Part shown: one piece after another, positions 25,480 through 34,637 of the stretch | Layout of the letters: every line of letters begins with the position of its first letter | Numbering within the stretch: position 1 is the stretch's first letter | NCBI GenBank assembly: GCA_036488815.1 | Contig: DASXGX010000097.1 | Location: 44,387 to 108,386, forward strand | Direction: 5' to 3' | Length of the DNA: 64,000 nt | DNA from: Roseiarcus sp036488815 | GTDB lineage: Bacteria > Pseudomonadota > Alphaproteobacteria > Rhizobiales > Beijerinckiaceae | Program-made: the position numbers and the translations under genes | Notes under the pieces: generated by a model | Database searches by the model: none | Told to the model about the DNA's origin: nothing | The model's input: only the letters and a program-made list of their open reading frames with translations

Positions 25480-26598
25480 ATGAAGGTCACCATAGAGCGT
25501 ACAGCCCTGCTCAAGGCGCTGGGTCACGTCCATCGCATCGTCGAGCGGCGCAACACCATCCCGATCCTCTCGAACGTCCTCATCGAGGCGAACGAGGGAA
25601 AGCTGACGCTCAAGAGCACCGACCTCGATCTCGAGGCCACGGAATCGGCGCCGGCTGACGTCGCGCTGTCCGGCGCGACCACGGCGCCGGCGCATGTGAT
25701 CTACGACATCGTCCGCAAGCTGCCGGAGGGCGCGCAGGTGAGCCTCGAACTCGCCGGCGACGTCGGCCAGCTCCTGCTGCGATCGGGCCGCTCGCGCTTT
25801 TTCCTGCAAAGCCTGCCGGCGTCCGACTTCCCTGATCTTACCGCCAGCGAGTTCTCGCATCGCTTCACGCTCGCCGCGGTCGACCTCAAGCGGCTGATCG
25901 ACAACACCCAGTTCGCGATCTCGACCGAGGAGACGCGCTACTATCTCAACGGCATTTTCTTCCACACGGTGGAGAGCGGCGGCGCCACAGTGTTGCGCGC
26001 GGTCGCGACGGACGGCCATCGCCTGGCTCGCGTCGAGACGCCCGCGCCGCAGGGCTCGGCGGGGATGCCGGGCGTCATCGCGCCGCGCAAGGCGGTCAGC
26101 GAAGTGCTGAAACTGCTCGAGGACATGACGCAGGAGGTTGTGGTCGAAATCTCGGCGACGAAGGCGCGCTTCCAGTTCGGCGACGTGGTCCTGACGACGA
26201 AATTGATCGACGGCACGTTCCCCGACTACAGTCGCGTGATTCCGGCGCACAACGACAAGCGCCTCGTTGTCGAGAAGGAGCCGTTCGCCAAGGCGGTCGA
26301 CCGCGTCTCGACGATTTCGTCCGAGCGCGGCCGTGCGATCAAGTTGGCGATCGCCGACAGCAAGATGACGCTTTCGGTCAACAACCCCGACTCGGGCTCG
26401 GCTAGCGAGGAAATCGAGGTCGACTACGACGCCGCGCCGATCGAGATCGGCTTCAACGCGCGCTATCTCCTCGACATCGCCGGACAGCTCGCCGGCGACA
26501 CCGCGCTCATCAAGCTCTCCGACCCGGGCTCGCCGACGATCATCCAGGATCGCGACGGCTCTCCCGCGCTCTACGTGCTGATGCCGCTCAGGGTGTAG
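25480..26598 (+). CDS. dnaN: DNA polymerase III beta sliding clamp
   Basis: The ring-shaped processivity clamp of the replicase. The 372-residue product matches family length, opens MKVTIERTALLKALGHVHRI, has RNTIPILSNVLIEA in domain I and ends PMRV-like in PALYVLMPLRV. ATG at 25480 is chosen instead of the longer open frame, which adds an unconserved extension. Here it is not next to dnaA or recF; it stands between a divergent PBP1A and a convergent TetR gene. Confidence 0.97.
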   Translation: MKVTIERTALLKALGHVHRIVERRNTIPILSNVLIEANEGKLTLKSTDLDLEATESAPADVALSGATTAPAHVIYDIVRKLPEGAQVSLELAGDVGQLLLRSGRSRFFLQSLPASDFPDLTASEFSHRFTLAAVDLKRLIDNTQFAISTEETRYYLNGIFFHTVESGGATVLRAVATDGHRLARVETPAPQGSAGMPGVIAPRKAVSEVLKLLEDMTQEVVVEISATKARFQFGDVVLTTKLIDGTFPDYSRVIPAHNDKRLVVEKEPFAKAVDRVSTISSERGRAIKLAIADSKMTLSVNNPDSGSASEEIEVDYDAAPIEIGFNARYLLDIAGQLAGDTALIKLSDPGSPTIIQDRDGSPALYVLMPLRV

Positions 26599-26688
26599 GC
26601 CGCAGCCGTTTCCGTCGCGGCGAGCGGAGCAAAGTCATCGAGCGATCGAACTGGTCGCCGGTCAAAGAGCGACAGCAAACGCCGGTCC

Positions 26689-27297
26689 TCACGCGCGACC
26701 GGTGCGCAGCGTTCGCAGCACCATCGCGACGATCGTCTCGAAGCGGGACGCCATCGCCGCGGTCGCGACGTCCTTGTCGAGCCGCAGCGCGATCGGATGT
26801 ACGAAGCGGTGCGCGGCGTCGAAGATCAGCGACATTGCGCGCCGGCGGTCGGTCATCGCGAAGGCGCCGGAGGAGACGCCTTCCTCGACGACGCGCTGAA
26901 TTTCCGACTGCACCCGCGCGCGATGCCGCCGCGCGCTGCCGCGATCCTCTTCAAGCGCCTCGATCAGGAGATCGAACAGCGCCGGATCGCTCTCCATCTT
27001 TTGCCGATAGGCCTGATGCAGCGTCATCAGCATGTTTTCGAGCTTATCGTAGGCGGGCGCGGCGCCTTCGGCCGTCTCGCGCAACCGCGTCTCGATCGGC
27101 CGCAGCCAGGAGGCGGTGATCTCCTCGAACAACGTCGCCTTCGACGGGAAATAGCGATAGACGTTGGCGTGCGTCATGCCCGCTTCTTGCGCGACGCCGA
27201 CGACGGTGGCGCGCGCCGGGCCGAACTTGCGAACATGGGCCCGTGCGATCTCGAGGATCCGCGCTTCGACGGAATCTGCAGGCGACGATTGAGGCAA
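26689..27297 (-). CDS. TetR-family transcriptional regulator
   Basis: 202 residues with an N-terminal TetR helix-turn-helix (about 10-57): ARAHVRKFGPARATVVGVA then GMTHANVYRYFPSKATLFEE. The C-terminal ligand domain is helical and unassigned. It lies about 60 bases downstream of zapE on the same strand, so it may be read from that transcript. Target genes are not evident. Confidence 0.9.
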   Translation of the reverse strand: MPQSSPADSVEARILEIARAHVRKFGPARATVVGVAQEAGMTHANVYRYFPSKATLFEEITASWLRPIETRLRETAEGAAPAYDKLENMLMTLHQAYRQKMESDPALFDLLIEALEEDRGSARRHRARVQSEIQRVVEEGVSSGAFAMTDRRRAMSLIFDAAHRFVHPIALRLDKDVATAAMASRFETIVAMVLRTLRTGRA

Positions 27298-27357
27298 AGT
27301 CGCATTGTCTCCGGCAGGAATGCGAGAATGCTGACATGAAACGCGCTGGTGCGCCAG

Positions 27358-28530
27358 TCAGGTTTCGACCAGTCCACCGAGATCGCCCGATCGTCCGCCA
27401 CGCGCGCCGCCATGCGGCTCAGCGAGATAGTCGACGGAGCGCATTTCGACGAGACGCGAGGCGGCGCGGGCGAATTCGAACGCTTCTGCACCGCTCGCGC
27501 CGGAATAGAGATCGGCCGGCTCGGCGGCGGCCGAGGCGATCAGCTTCACCTTCGCGTCGTAGAGCGCGTCGATGAAGGTGATGAAGCGGCGCGCCTCGTT
27601 GCGATTCTCGGATCCGATACGCGGAATGTCGTCGACGACGATCGTGTGGAACCGGTCGGCGAGGGCGAGATAGTCCGCTGAGCCCAAAGGCTGACGGCAG
27701 AGATCGTCGAACGAGAAGCGCGCCACGCCGTCAATCGCCTGCGGCACGCGCAACTTGCGCCCGAGCAGCTCGATATCGATCGGCTCGCCCCGCGCGGCGC
27801 CGGTGAGGCTGAGGAAGGTTGCATCGAGCGCGGCGCGCGCTTTGTCGCCCGCAGGACAATAATAGACCGGCGCGCGCGAAAGCTTTTCCAGCCGGTAGTC
27901 GGTGCGCGAGTGCAGTTCGACGACATCGACCTTTTCGCTGAGCAGGGCGAGAAAGGGGAGGAACAAGGCGCGGTTGAGCCCGTCCTTGTAGAGGTCGCCG
28001 GGCGCGACGTTCGACGTCGCGACGACGACGACGCCGGCGGCGAACAGCGCAGTGAACAGGCGCGCCAGGATCATCGCGTCGGCGATGTCGCGGACGCTGA
28101 GTTCGTCGAAGCAGAGGAGCCACGCCTCCCCGGCGAGATCCATCGCGACCGGGCCGATCGGGTCTTCGCCCGAAACTTCCCCGCGCTTGCGCATTTCTCG
28201 CCAGCGATGCACTCGCGCATGGACGTCCGCCATGAAGGCGTGAAAATGAACCCTGCGCTTGTGTTCGACCGGCGCGCCTTCGAAGAAGAGATCCATCAGC
28301 AGGGTTTTTCCCCGCCCCACCTCGCCGTGGATATAGAGGCCGCGCGGCGGCTCCTCCCGGTGCGCGCCCAGAAGGCGAGCGAAGGCGCTCGCTCGCCGGC
28401 CAGGCTTGTAGCCCGCCAGCCGGGAGGCGAGCGCATCGAGGCGCGCGACGAGTTCCGCCTGCGCCGGGTCGGGCTCGATGCGCCGCTCGGCGACGAGGGC
28501 TTGGTACCGCTCGAGGAGAGATGGACTCAT
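27358..28530 (-). CDS. zapE: ZapE/AFG1-family ATPase
   Basis: AAA-like ATPase of 390 residues, a cell-division-associated factor in E. coli and AFG1 in mitochondria. Walker A is GEVGRGKT (69-76), Walker B LLCFDELSVRDIADA, and the family segments FHAFMADVHARVH and VVVATSNVAPGDLYKDGLNR are clear. Divergent from polA with a 249-base gap in which I see no gene. Confidence 0.94.
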   Translation of the reverse strand: MSPSLLERYQALVAERRIEPDPAQAELVARLDALASRLAGYKPGRRASAFARLLGAHREEPPRGLYIHGEVGRGKTLLMDLFFEGAPVEHKRRVHFHAFMADVHARVHRWREMRKRGEVSGEDPIGPVAMDLAGEAWLLCFDELSVRDIADAMILARLFTALFAAGVVVVATSNVAPGDLYKDGLNRALFLPFLALLSEKVDVVELHSRTDYRLEKLSRAPVYYCPAGDKARAALDATFLSLTGAARGEPIDIELLGRKLRVPQAIDGVARFSFDDLCRQPLGSADYLALADRFHTIVVDDIPRIGSENRNEARRFITFIDALYDAKVKLIASAAAEPADLYSGASGAEAFEFARAASRLVEMRSVDYLAEPHGGARGGRSGDLGGLVET

Positions 28531-28779
28531 TGGCGGGACGCGGCCCAGATCGCCCGCTTCGCTGTTCGCGCCCGCAAATCCACCCCGATTGTTTCGTCCA
28601 TCGCCTAAGGTCCCGCGCCTCGCGCCCCGCGGGGGTTCTGTCCGTTCGGCGCGCCGGAGTCAAAGGGGAGCCATGGACGTCCAGGCGTCGCCGTCGGAAG
28701 CGAAAGCAGAGGCGCACGGACGGCGCAAGCGGGTTTCAACAGCATGGCCTCCGCTGCGCGTATTGTCTAAACTGCCGGC

Positions 28780-31700
28780 ATGACTCAGAGCTCTCGTCCT
28801 GTCGGCCCCGGCGATCACGTTTTCCTCGTCGACGGCTCATCCTTCATCTTCCGCGCCTATTTCCAGTCGATCCGGCAGGACCAGAAGTACAATTACCGTT
28901 CCGACCGGCTACCCGTCGGGGCGGTCCGGCTGTTCGCGACCAAGGTGCTGCAGTTCCTGCGCGACGGCGCCGCGGGCATCAAGCCGACGCACCTCGCGAT
29001 CATCTTCGACAAATCGGAGAATTCGTTCCGGCGCGAGATCTATCCTCCCTACAAGGCGCATCGCCCCGATCCGCCGGAAGATCTCGTGCCCCAATTCCCG
29101 CTGATGCGCGATACGGTGCGCGCCTTCGGCCTCACGCCGATCGAGCAGGACCGCTACGAGGCCGACGACCTCATCGCGACCTACGCCCGGCAGGCGCGTG
29201 AGAAGGGCGCCGACGTGCTGATCGTCTCCGCCGACAAGGACTTGATGCAGCTCATCGAGCCTGGCGTCGCCATGTTCGACCCCGCCTCGGGCGACCGCGA
29301 GGAGCGGCGCATCGGAACGGCGGAGGTGGTGGAGTACTTCGGCCTCGGCGCCGACAAGGTCATCGACATCCAGGCGCTGGCGGGCGATTCCACCGACAAT
29401 GTTCCCGGCGCGCGCGGCATCGGCGTCAAGACCGCGGCGCAGTTGATCGGCGAATACGGCGACCTCGAAACGTTGCTCGCGCGCGCGGGCGAGATCAAGC
29501 AGCCCAAGCGCCGCGAGATCCTCACCGACCCGGACTCCGTCGCGCTTATCCGCGTGTCGAAGGCGCTCGTCTCCCTGGTGCGCGATGTCGAGGTCGCGAC
29601 GTCGCTCGATACGCTCGGGCTCCCCACGCTCGAAGGCGCGGCGCTCATCGCGTTCCTCAAGGCGATGGAGTTCACCACCATCACCAGGCGGGTCGCCGAC
29701 ATCTGCGGGCTCGACGCCAACGCGATCGAGGCCGACCCGCGTTTCGTCGGCGCCGGCGGGTGGCGTGGGCGCAACGGGGAGGCGGCCGAGCCGACCCCCG
29801 CGGCGCTCGCCGCGACCCCGGTCCAGAGCGCCTCGGTTCGCGCTTCGCGAGGCGGGCCCGCCCAGCAGCTGCAGCCGGTTGGCGAGCTGACGCCGAGCGC
29901 CCTCGCCGCCGCGCGCGCCGCCAAGCTGCGCGCTTTGCCGTTCGACGTCGCCGCCTATCCGACCGTGACGACGAAAGAGGCGCTGCAAGCGTGGATCGCC
30001 CGCGCCTACGAAGAGGGGCTGATCGCCGTCAACACGCAGACGAGCCTGCTCGATCCGTTGCAGGCGGAACTCGTCGGAATCTCCCTCGCGGTCGCTCCGG
30101 GGGAGGCCTGTTACATTCCGGTCGGACATCGAACGGGGGAGGGGGATCTCTTCGACGGCGGCGGACTGCTGGCGGGCCAGATCGCCGAGGCGGACGCGCT
30201 CGCTCTGCTCAAGCCGCTGCTCGAGGACGAGAGCGTGTTGAAAATCGGCCAGAACGTCAAATTCGACTGGCAGGTCTTCGCCCGCCGCGGCATTGAATTG
30301 GCGCCGTTCGACGACACGACGCTGATTTCCTACACGCTGGATTCGGGCGCAACCGGCGACGGTCATGGCGCGGAGGCGCTCGCCGAGCGTTGGCTCGGCC
30401 ACAAGTCGATCGCCTTCAGCGACGTTGCGGGCTCGGGCCGCAATTCCATCGGCTTCGCCCGCGCGCCGCTGGACACGGCGACGCGATACGCCGCCGAGAA
30501 CGCCGACGTCAGGCTTCGGCTGTGGCTGGCGCTCAAGCCGCGCCTCGCCGCCGACGGCATGACGACGGTGTACGAGACGCTGGAACGCCCGCTCGTCCTG
30601 CCGCTCGCGCGCATGGAGCGACGAGGCGTCTCGATCGATCGCGAGATGCTGTCGCGTCTCTCCGGCGAATTCGCTCAAGGCATGGCGAGGATCGAGGCGG
30701 ACATTCAAAGGCTCGTCGGCCAGCCGTTCAACCCCAGCTCGCCTAAGCAGCTCGGCGACATCCTGTTCGGCCAGATGGGGCTGCCGGGCGGCAAGAAGAC
30801 CGCCACCGGCGCCTGGTCTACCTCGGCGCGCGTGCTCGACGAGCTGGCGGAAGAGGGGCACGAACTTCCCGCCCGCATCCTCGACTGGCGCCAGATCGCC
30901 AAGCTCAAGTCGACCTACGCCGACGCGCTGCCGAGCTTCGTCGATCCGCGGACGCGCCGGGTGCACACGTCGTACGCGCTCGCCGCCACGACGACCGGGC
31001 GGCTCTCGTCGTCCGAGCCGAACTTGCAGAACATTCCCGTCCGCAACGAGGAGGGGCGCAGGATTCGCCGCGCCTTCGTCGCTGCGCCGGGCTGCAAACT
31101 GATCTCGGCCGACTACAGCCAGATCGAATTGCGGCTGCTCGCTCATGTCGCCGACATCGGCGCGCTGAAGCGCGCCTTCGCGGAAGGGCTCGACATTCAC
31201 GCGATGACCGCCTCGGAAATGTTCGGCGTGCCCATCCAGGATATGCCGGGCGAGGTGCGCCGGCGCGCCAAGGCGATCAATTTCGGCATCATCTACGGTA
31301 TTTCCGCCTTCGGCCTCGCCAACCAGCTAAGCATCCCGAGGGAGGAGGCGGGCGCCTACATCCGCAAGTATTTTGAGCGTTTCCCCGGCATTCGCGACTA
31401 TATGGAGGCGATGAAGAAGCAGGCGCGCGCGGAAGGATTCGTGCGCACCATCTTCGGACGCAAGTGCCATTTCCCGAGGATCAACGCCTCGAACCCGTCC
31501 GAGCGCGCCTTCAACGAGCGCGCGGCGATCAACGCGCCGCTGCAGGGCTCGGCCGCCGACATCATCCGCCGCGCCATGGTCCGCATGGACGGCGCGCTCG
31601 ACAGCGCCGGCCTCAGCGCGCGCATGCTCATGCAGGTGCACGACGAACTCGTGTTCGAGGCGCCCGACGAGGAGATCGAGGCGACGATCAAGCTCGTCTC

Positions 31701-31797
31701 GAAAGTGATGGTGGATGCGCCGACGCCGGCGGCGGCGTTGGGCGTGCCGTTGGCGGTCGACGCGCGCGCGGCGGCGAACTGGGACGAGGCGCATTAG
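28780..31797 (+). CDS. polA: DNA polymerase I, probably proofreading-deficient
   Basis: Repair and Okazaki-fragment polymerase, 1005 residues. Domains: 5'-3' nuclease (about 10-300), 3'-5' exonuclease (about 390-600), polymerase (about 620-1005). Polymerase motifs are intact: A DYSQIELRLL (Asp778), B RRAKAINFGIIYG, C QVHDELVFE (Asp955). In the exonuclease domain the metal-binding acids are replaced: the usual DTET reads NTQT (Asn418 by AAC, Gln420 by CAG) and the usual YAAED reads YAAEN (Asn574); only Asp496 in NVKFD remains. By E. coli numbering these are D355N, E357Q and D501N. Proofreading is therefore probably lost (inferred from known Klenow mutants). ATG start; divergent from zapE. Confidence 0.97.
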   Translation: MTQSSRPVGPGDHVFLVDGSSFIFRAYFQSIRQDQKYNYRSDRLPVGAVRLFATKVLQFLRDGAAGIKPTHLAIIFDKSENSFRREIYPPYKAHRPDPPEDLVPQFPLMRDTVRAFGLTPIEQDRYEADDLIATYARQAREKGADVLIVSADKDLMQLIEPGVAMFDPASGDREERRIGTAEVVEYFGLGADKVIDIQALAGDSTDNVPGARGIGVKTAAQLIGEYGDLETLLARAGEIKQPKRREILTDPDSVALIRVSKALVSLVRDVEVATSLDTLGLPTLEGAALIAFLKAMEFTTITRRVADICGLDANAIEADPRFVGAGGWRGRNGEAAEPTPAALAATPVQSASVRASRGGPAQQLQPVGELTPSALAAARAAKLRALPFDVAAYPTVTTKEALQAWIARAYEEGLIAVNTQTSLLDPLQAELVGISLAVAPGEACYIPVGHRTGEGDLFDGGGLLAGQIAEADALALLKPLLEDESVLKIGQNVKFDWQVFARRGIELAPFDDTTLISYTLDSGATGDGHGAEALAERWLGHKSIAFSDVAGSGRNSIGFARAPLDTATRYAAENADVRLRLWLALKPRLAADGMTTVYETLERPLVLPLARMERRGVSIDREMLSRLSGEFAQGMARIEADIQRLVGQPFNPSSPKQLGDILFGQMGLPGGKKTATGAWSTSARVLDELAEEGHELPARILDWRQIAKLKSTYADALPSFVDPRTRRVHTSYALAATTTGRLSSSEPNLQNIPVRNEEGRRIRRAFVAAPGCKLISADYSQIELRLLAHVADIGALKRAFAEGLDIHAMTASEMFGVPIQDMPGEVRRRAKAINFGIIYGISAFGLANQLSIPREEAGAYIRKYFERFPGIRDYMEAMKKQARAEGFVRTIFGRKCHFPRINASNPSERAFNERAAINAPLQGSAADIIRRAMVRMDGALDSAGLSARMLMQVHDELVFEAPDEEIEATIKLVSKVMVDAPTPAAALGVPLAVDARAAANWDEAH

Positions 31798-31866
31798 GGG
31801 AGGCGAGCGCCGGCGCGCACTCCAGGGCCAACGTTGCGAGGCGTGGCCCAATCGCGTTTGCTAGAG

Positions 31867-31880
31867 CCATTTGCAAATGG
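31867..31880. repeat. Perfect 14-base palindrome
   Basis: CCATTTGCAAATGG is a perfect palindrome 70 bases after polA. It could be a regulator site or part of the adjacent repeat. Confidence 0.55.
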
Positions 31881-31892
31881 ATTGACGCACAC

Positions 31893-32028
31893 CGTCATGG
31901 CCGGGCTTGTCCCGGCCACCCCCGCGGCGCCGTCACATAGACCCTATGACGTTAGAATCGTCGGCTCGGCGTGCGGACGATTGCTTTGCAATCGCCTTGG
32001 GATGCCCGGCACAAGGCCGGGCAAGACG
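31893..32028. repeat. Extragenic inverted-repeat element between polA and asnB
   Basis: The left part GTCATGGCCGGGCTTGTCCCGG (from 31894) is itself hairpin-forming and is matched in inverted form by GCCCGGCACAAGGCCGGGCAAGAC ending near 32028. An inner palindrome GATTGC-TTT-GCAATC lies at 31979-31993. This type is dispersed in many Hyphomicrobiales genomes and lies at the edge of the asnB islet. Confidence 0.65.
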
Positions 32029-32068
32029 AAAAGAGCTGCGCGGCGCGTCCACCAGAATGCGGAAGCCG

Positions 32069-33670
32069 CTAGACGAGATAGTCGCTCAAGGCGTCCAAGG
32101 CCTGCTGCTGAGACTTCATAGGAGGCAGCCTCAAACGTGGCCGAGCCGTGAGGTGAGGGACGCGGAAGACGTCGAGGGTCGCGGCGAGCCGGTCCAGATA
32201 GAGGAACTCCTCTTTGGTGCGCAGATCGAATTGCGAGAACCGGAGTCGCCCGTCGGCGAAGTCGCGATCCGAGACGGCTTGCTCCGCAAATTCGATCCAA
32301 GGCGATTGTTTCTGACTCTTGTCGAGGCCCGAACCAACATGCATCGGCATCTTGCGTCGATCGCGGATCGGCTGAGGAAGATGATCGCGATGCAGATCCC
32401 AGAGGCTGCGCAAAGGGGCCTTGCCGCGAATTTCCCGCCCCACCTGCTGCAATAAGGCGTGCGCCGGCAAGCTGAGCGCATAGGCGATCACGGACGGGTC
32501 GAGGAATGGTTCGCGGAGTTCGACCTGGAAGCGCATGCCGAGCCGGTCGAGCCGCTGCAGGTTCGTCTTATGCATGATGGAAAGAGTCTGCTCGCGGACC
32601 AGCCGTCCGGAAGCGTCTCCATCCTGAAACGCAATTTCCAGGGGCTCATAGCCCGCGAACAACTCGTCCGCTCCCTCGCCGCAAAGTGCGACGCGATAGC
32701 CGTCTTCGTGGATGCGCCGAGCGAGCAGGAAGTTGCAGTAGCCGTCCCGGATCGCGGAAGGCTCGAAGGATTCCATGGCCGTAACGACGCGGTCGATCTC
32801 CGTCGACATGCTCTCCGCCGGGTCTGTCAAGGCGACGCGCCGCAGATCGAATTGGGTCCGATCCGCGTAGCGGCTCGCAAATTCATAGTCGGGAGAGCGT
32901 TCGTCGCCGAGAAAGTAGCCGGGGATCTCGGGCCTGACTTGCCGGGCGTAGTGAGCGACCAGGGTGCTGTCGATGCCGCCGCTGAACAGAGTCGCGACCG
33001 ACAAATCGGCGGGAATCCTGACGTGGACCGCTTTCGCGAGTCGACCGTCGAGAATCTCGGGGTCGTGCGTCAAGCGCGGCTCGACCTGAGCCGTGATGAA
33101 TGAGCCGAACTTGGTCAACGATTTCCGCGTCAGGCAATGGCCCGGCGGCACGAGCAGCACTGAACCGCGTTCGCACGTCCTCAGGAGAGGCCGGATCTCC
33201 GAGCAAAAGAGAAATCCTCGCTCCGATTGAATGAGATAAAGCGGCTTGACGCCGAGCGGGTCGCGGGCCGCCAGGAACTCGCCGCTCGCCGTATCGACCG
33301 CGACGAATGCGTACATGCCGTTGACGCGCTCCAGCGCCCTGGGGCCCCATACCCGCAGACTCGAAGCGAGCACCTCGGTGTCTGACGCGGTGCGGAAGGC
33401 GACGCCCATCGCCTCCATTTCGCGTCGCAGTTCGACATGGTTGTAGATCTCGCCATTGAACGAGACGAGGAAGCGACCATCGAAAGATGGCTGCGGTTGA
33501 ACCGCACGATCGCGGTCGACAATTCGCAGCCGCCGGGTGCCCATCGCGATTCCGCGCGACGGAGACACGATGGGGTCGCTGACGTCGCCTCGATGATGGA
33601 GGCCGCCAACAAGGCGCCGCACGGATTCCTCGGCGTCGTCCCAGTCGATTGCGACAGCAATTCCGCACAT
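32069..33670 (-). CDS. asnB: Asparagine synthase (glutamine-hydrolysing) family protein
   Basis: 533-residue AsnB-type amidotransferase. Cys2 is the glutaminase nucleophile (MCGIAVAID), with FNGEIYNH and SDTEV of the GATase domain. The synthetase domain has the ATP PP-loop SGGIDST and GEGADELFAGY. It is a bit shorter than E. coli AsnB (554) and diverges at the C-terminus, so it may make asparagine or amidate another carboxylate. It faces away from an OmpR-type regulator and kinase (292-base gap), and base use here is less GC-rich at third positions than in its neighbours. Confidence 0.85.
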   Translation of the reverse strand: MCGIAVAIDWDDAEESVRRLVGGLHHRGDVSDPIVSPSRGIAMGTRRLRIVDRDRAVQPQPSFDGRFLVSFNGEIYNHVELRREMEAMGVAFRTASDTEVLASSLRVWGPRALERVNGMYAFVAVDTASGEFLAARDPLGVKPLYLIQSERGFLFCSEIRPLLRTCERGSVLLVPPGHCLTRKSLTKFGSFITAQVEPRLTHDPEILDGRLAKAVHVRIPADLSVATLFSGGIDSTLVAHYARQVRPEIPGYFLGDERSPDYEFASRYADRTQFDLRRVALTDPAESMSTEIDRVVTAMESFEPSAIRDGYCNFLLARRIHEDGYRVALCGEGADELFAGYEPLEIAFQDGDASGRLVREQTLSIMHKTNLQRLDRLGMRFQVELREPFLDPSVIAYALSLPAHALLQQVGREIRGKAPLRSLWDLHRDHLPQPIRDRRKMPMHVGSGLDKSQKQSPWIEFAEQAVSDRDFADGRLRFSQFDLRTKEEFLYLDRLAATLDVFRVPHLTARPRLRLPPMKSQQQALDALSDYLV

Positions 33671-33962
33671 CAGGCGTCACAACCAGGCGCGCCGCCCGGA
33701 CGCCCACTCGAAGGCGGCGGGCGAAGCCCAGCCCGCGTGACAGTCTTGATCATCCGGCTTGCAACCCATCAGCGCTCGATTCGGCGCGGTTCAGTTTCCC
33801 GCGAATTGTCCGGCGAAACTGCGGCCTCAACTATACAAAACCGTAATCTGGGCTCGCGCCGTCGCGCGAAGATCGCATATTGCATCGCTCGCCCGGCGAT
33901 GACACGGTCAGGGCCATCCCCGGGCCGGCGGACCAACCGAATTTGCTCTCGACGGAGGAGCC
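33671..33962. promoter_or_regulatory. Divergent asnB / two-component control region
   Basis: No gene is supported in this 292-base gap. It contains an A/T-rich patch with ACTATACAAAA near 33830 that could be a -10 region toward the regulator gene, and a strong GGAGGAG ribosome site just before the GTG at 33963. Confidence 0.35.
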
Positions 33963-34637
33963 GTGAAAATACTCGTCGTTGAGGACGACCGCGACAACGC
34001 CGAATTCATAATAAACGGACTGTTGGCGCTCCGTCACAGCGCCGATTTGGCGGAAGGGGGAATTGACGGTCTCAATCGCGCGGTCACCGGGCGCTATGAT
34101 GCGGTCATTCTCGATCGAATGCTCCCAGAGCTTGACGGTCTCAGCGTCGTCAAGGCGATGCGCGCCGCGGGGGTCGCAACTCCGGTTCTGTTCTTGACCA
34201 ATCTTTCCGGCATCGACGACCGGGTCGAAGGCCTAAGCGCCGGCGGAGACGACTACCTCGTCAAGCCGTTCGCATTCAGCGAACTTCTCGCAAGATTGGC
34301 GGCGTTGGCCCGTCGCCCGCCGCTGGCGGACGAGCGGACGATTCTGACGGTCGACGATCTCGAAATGGATTTGATCCGCAGGACCGTTCGCCGCGACGGA
34401 CACATGATCGAGCTTCAGCCGCGCGAATTTCAGCTCTTGGAATTCTTGATCCGCAGCGAAGGGCGCATCGCGACGCGAACGATGTTGCTGGAGAAAGTCT
34501 GGCGCTTTCATTTCGATCCGAAGACGAACATTGTCGAGACTCACATCAGCCGCCTGCGCGCGAAAGTAGACAAGGGCGCCCGCACCGCGCTGATCCACAC
34601 GGTGCGCGGCGTAGGATATTCGTTGCGTGCGCCATAA
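33963..34637 (+). CDS. OmpR/PhoB-family response regulator
   Basis: 224 residues. Receiver domain (1-115) with acidic pocket EDD, phospho-acceptor Asp51 in VILDRMLP, and the conserved Lys in YLVKPFA. C-terminal winged helix (about 125-224) with LQPREFQLLEFLIRS and HTVRGVGYSLRAP. GTG start after GGAGGAG. It overlaps the following kinase gene by 11 bases, so they form one unit. Nearest relatives by pattern are heavy-metal/antimicrobial QseB/CusR-like regulators; target unknown, perhaps asnB. Confidence 0.93.
   Translation: MKILVVEDDRDNAEFIINGLLALRHSADLAEGGIDGLNRAVTGRYDAVILDRMLPELDGLSVVKAMRAAGVATPVLFLTNLSGIDDRVEGLSAGGDDYLVKPFAFSELLARLAALARRPPLADERTILTVDDLEMDLIRRTVRRDGHMIELQPREFQLLEFLIRSEGRIATRTMLLEKVWRFHFDPKTNIVETHISRLRAKVDKGARTALIHTVRGVGYSLRAP

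Noticed and set aside
28909..31200. 763-codon open frame antisense to polA
   Set aside because: High-GC shadow with no recognisable motif.
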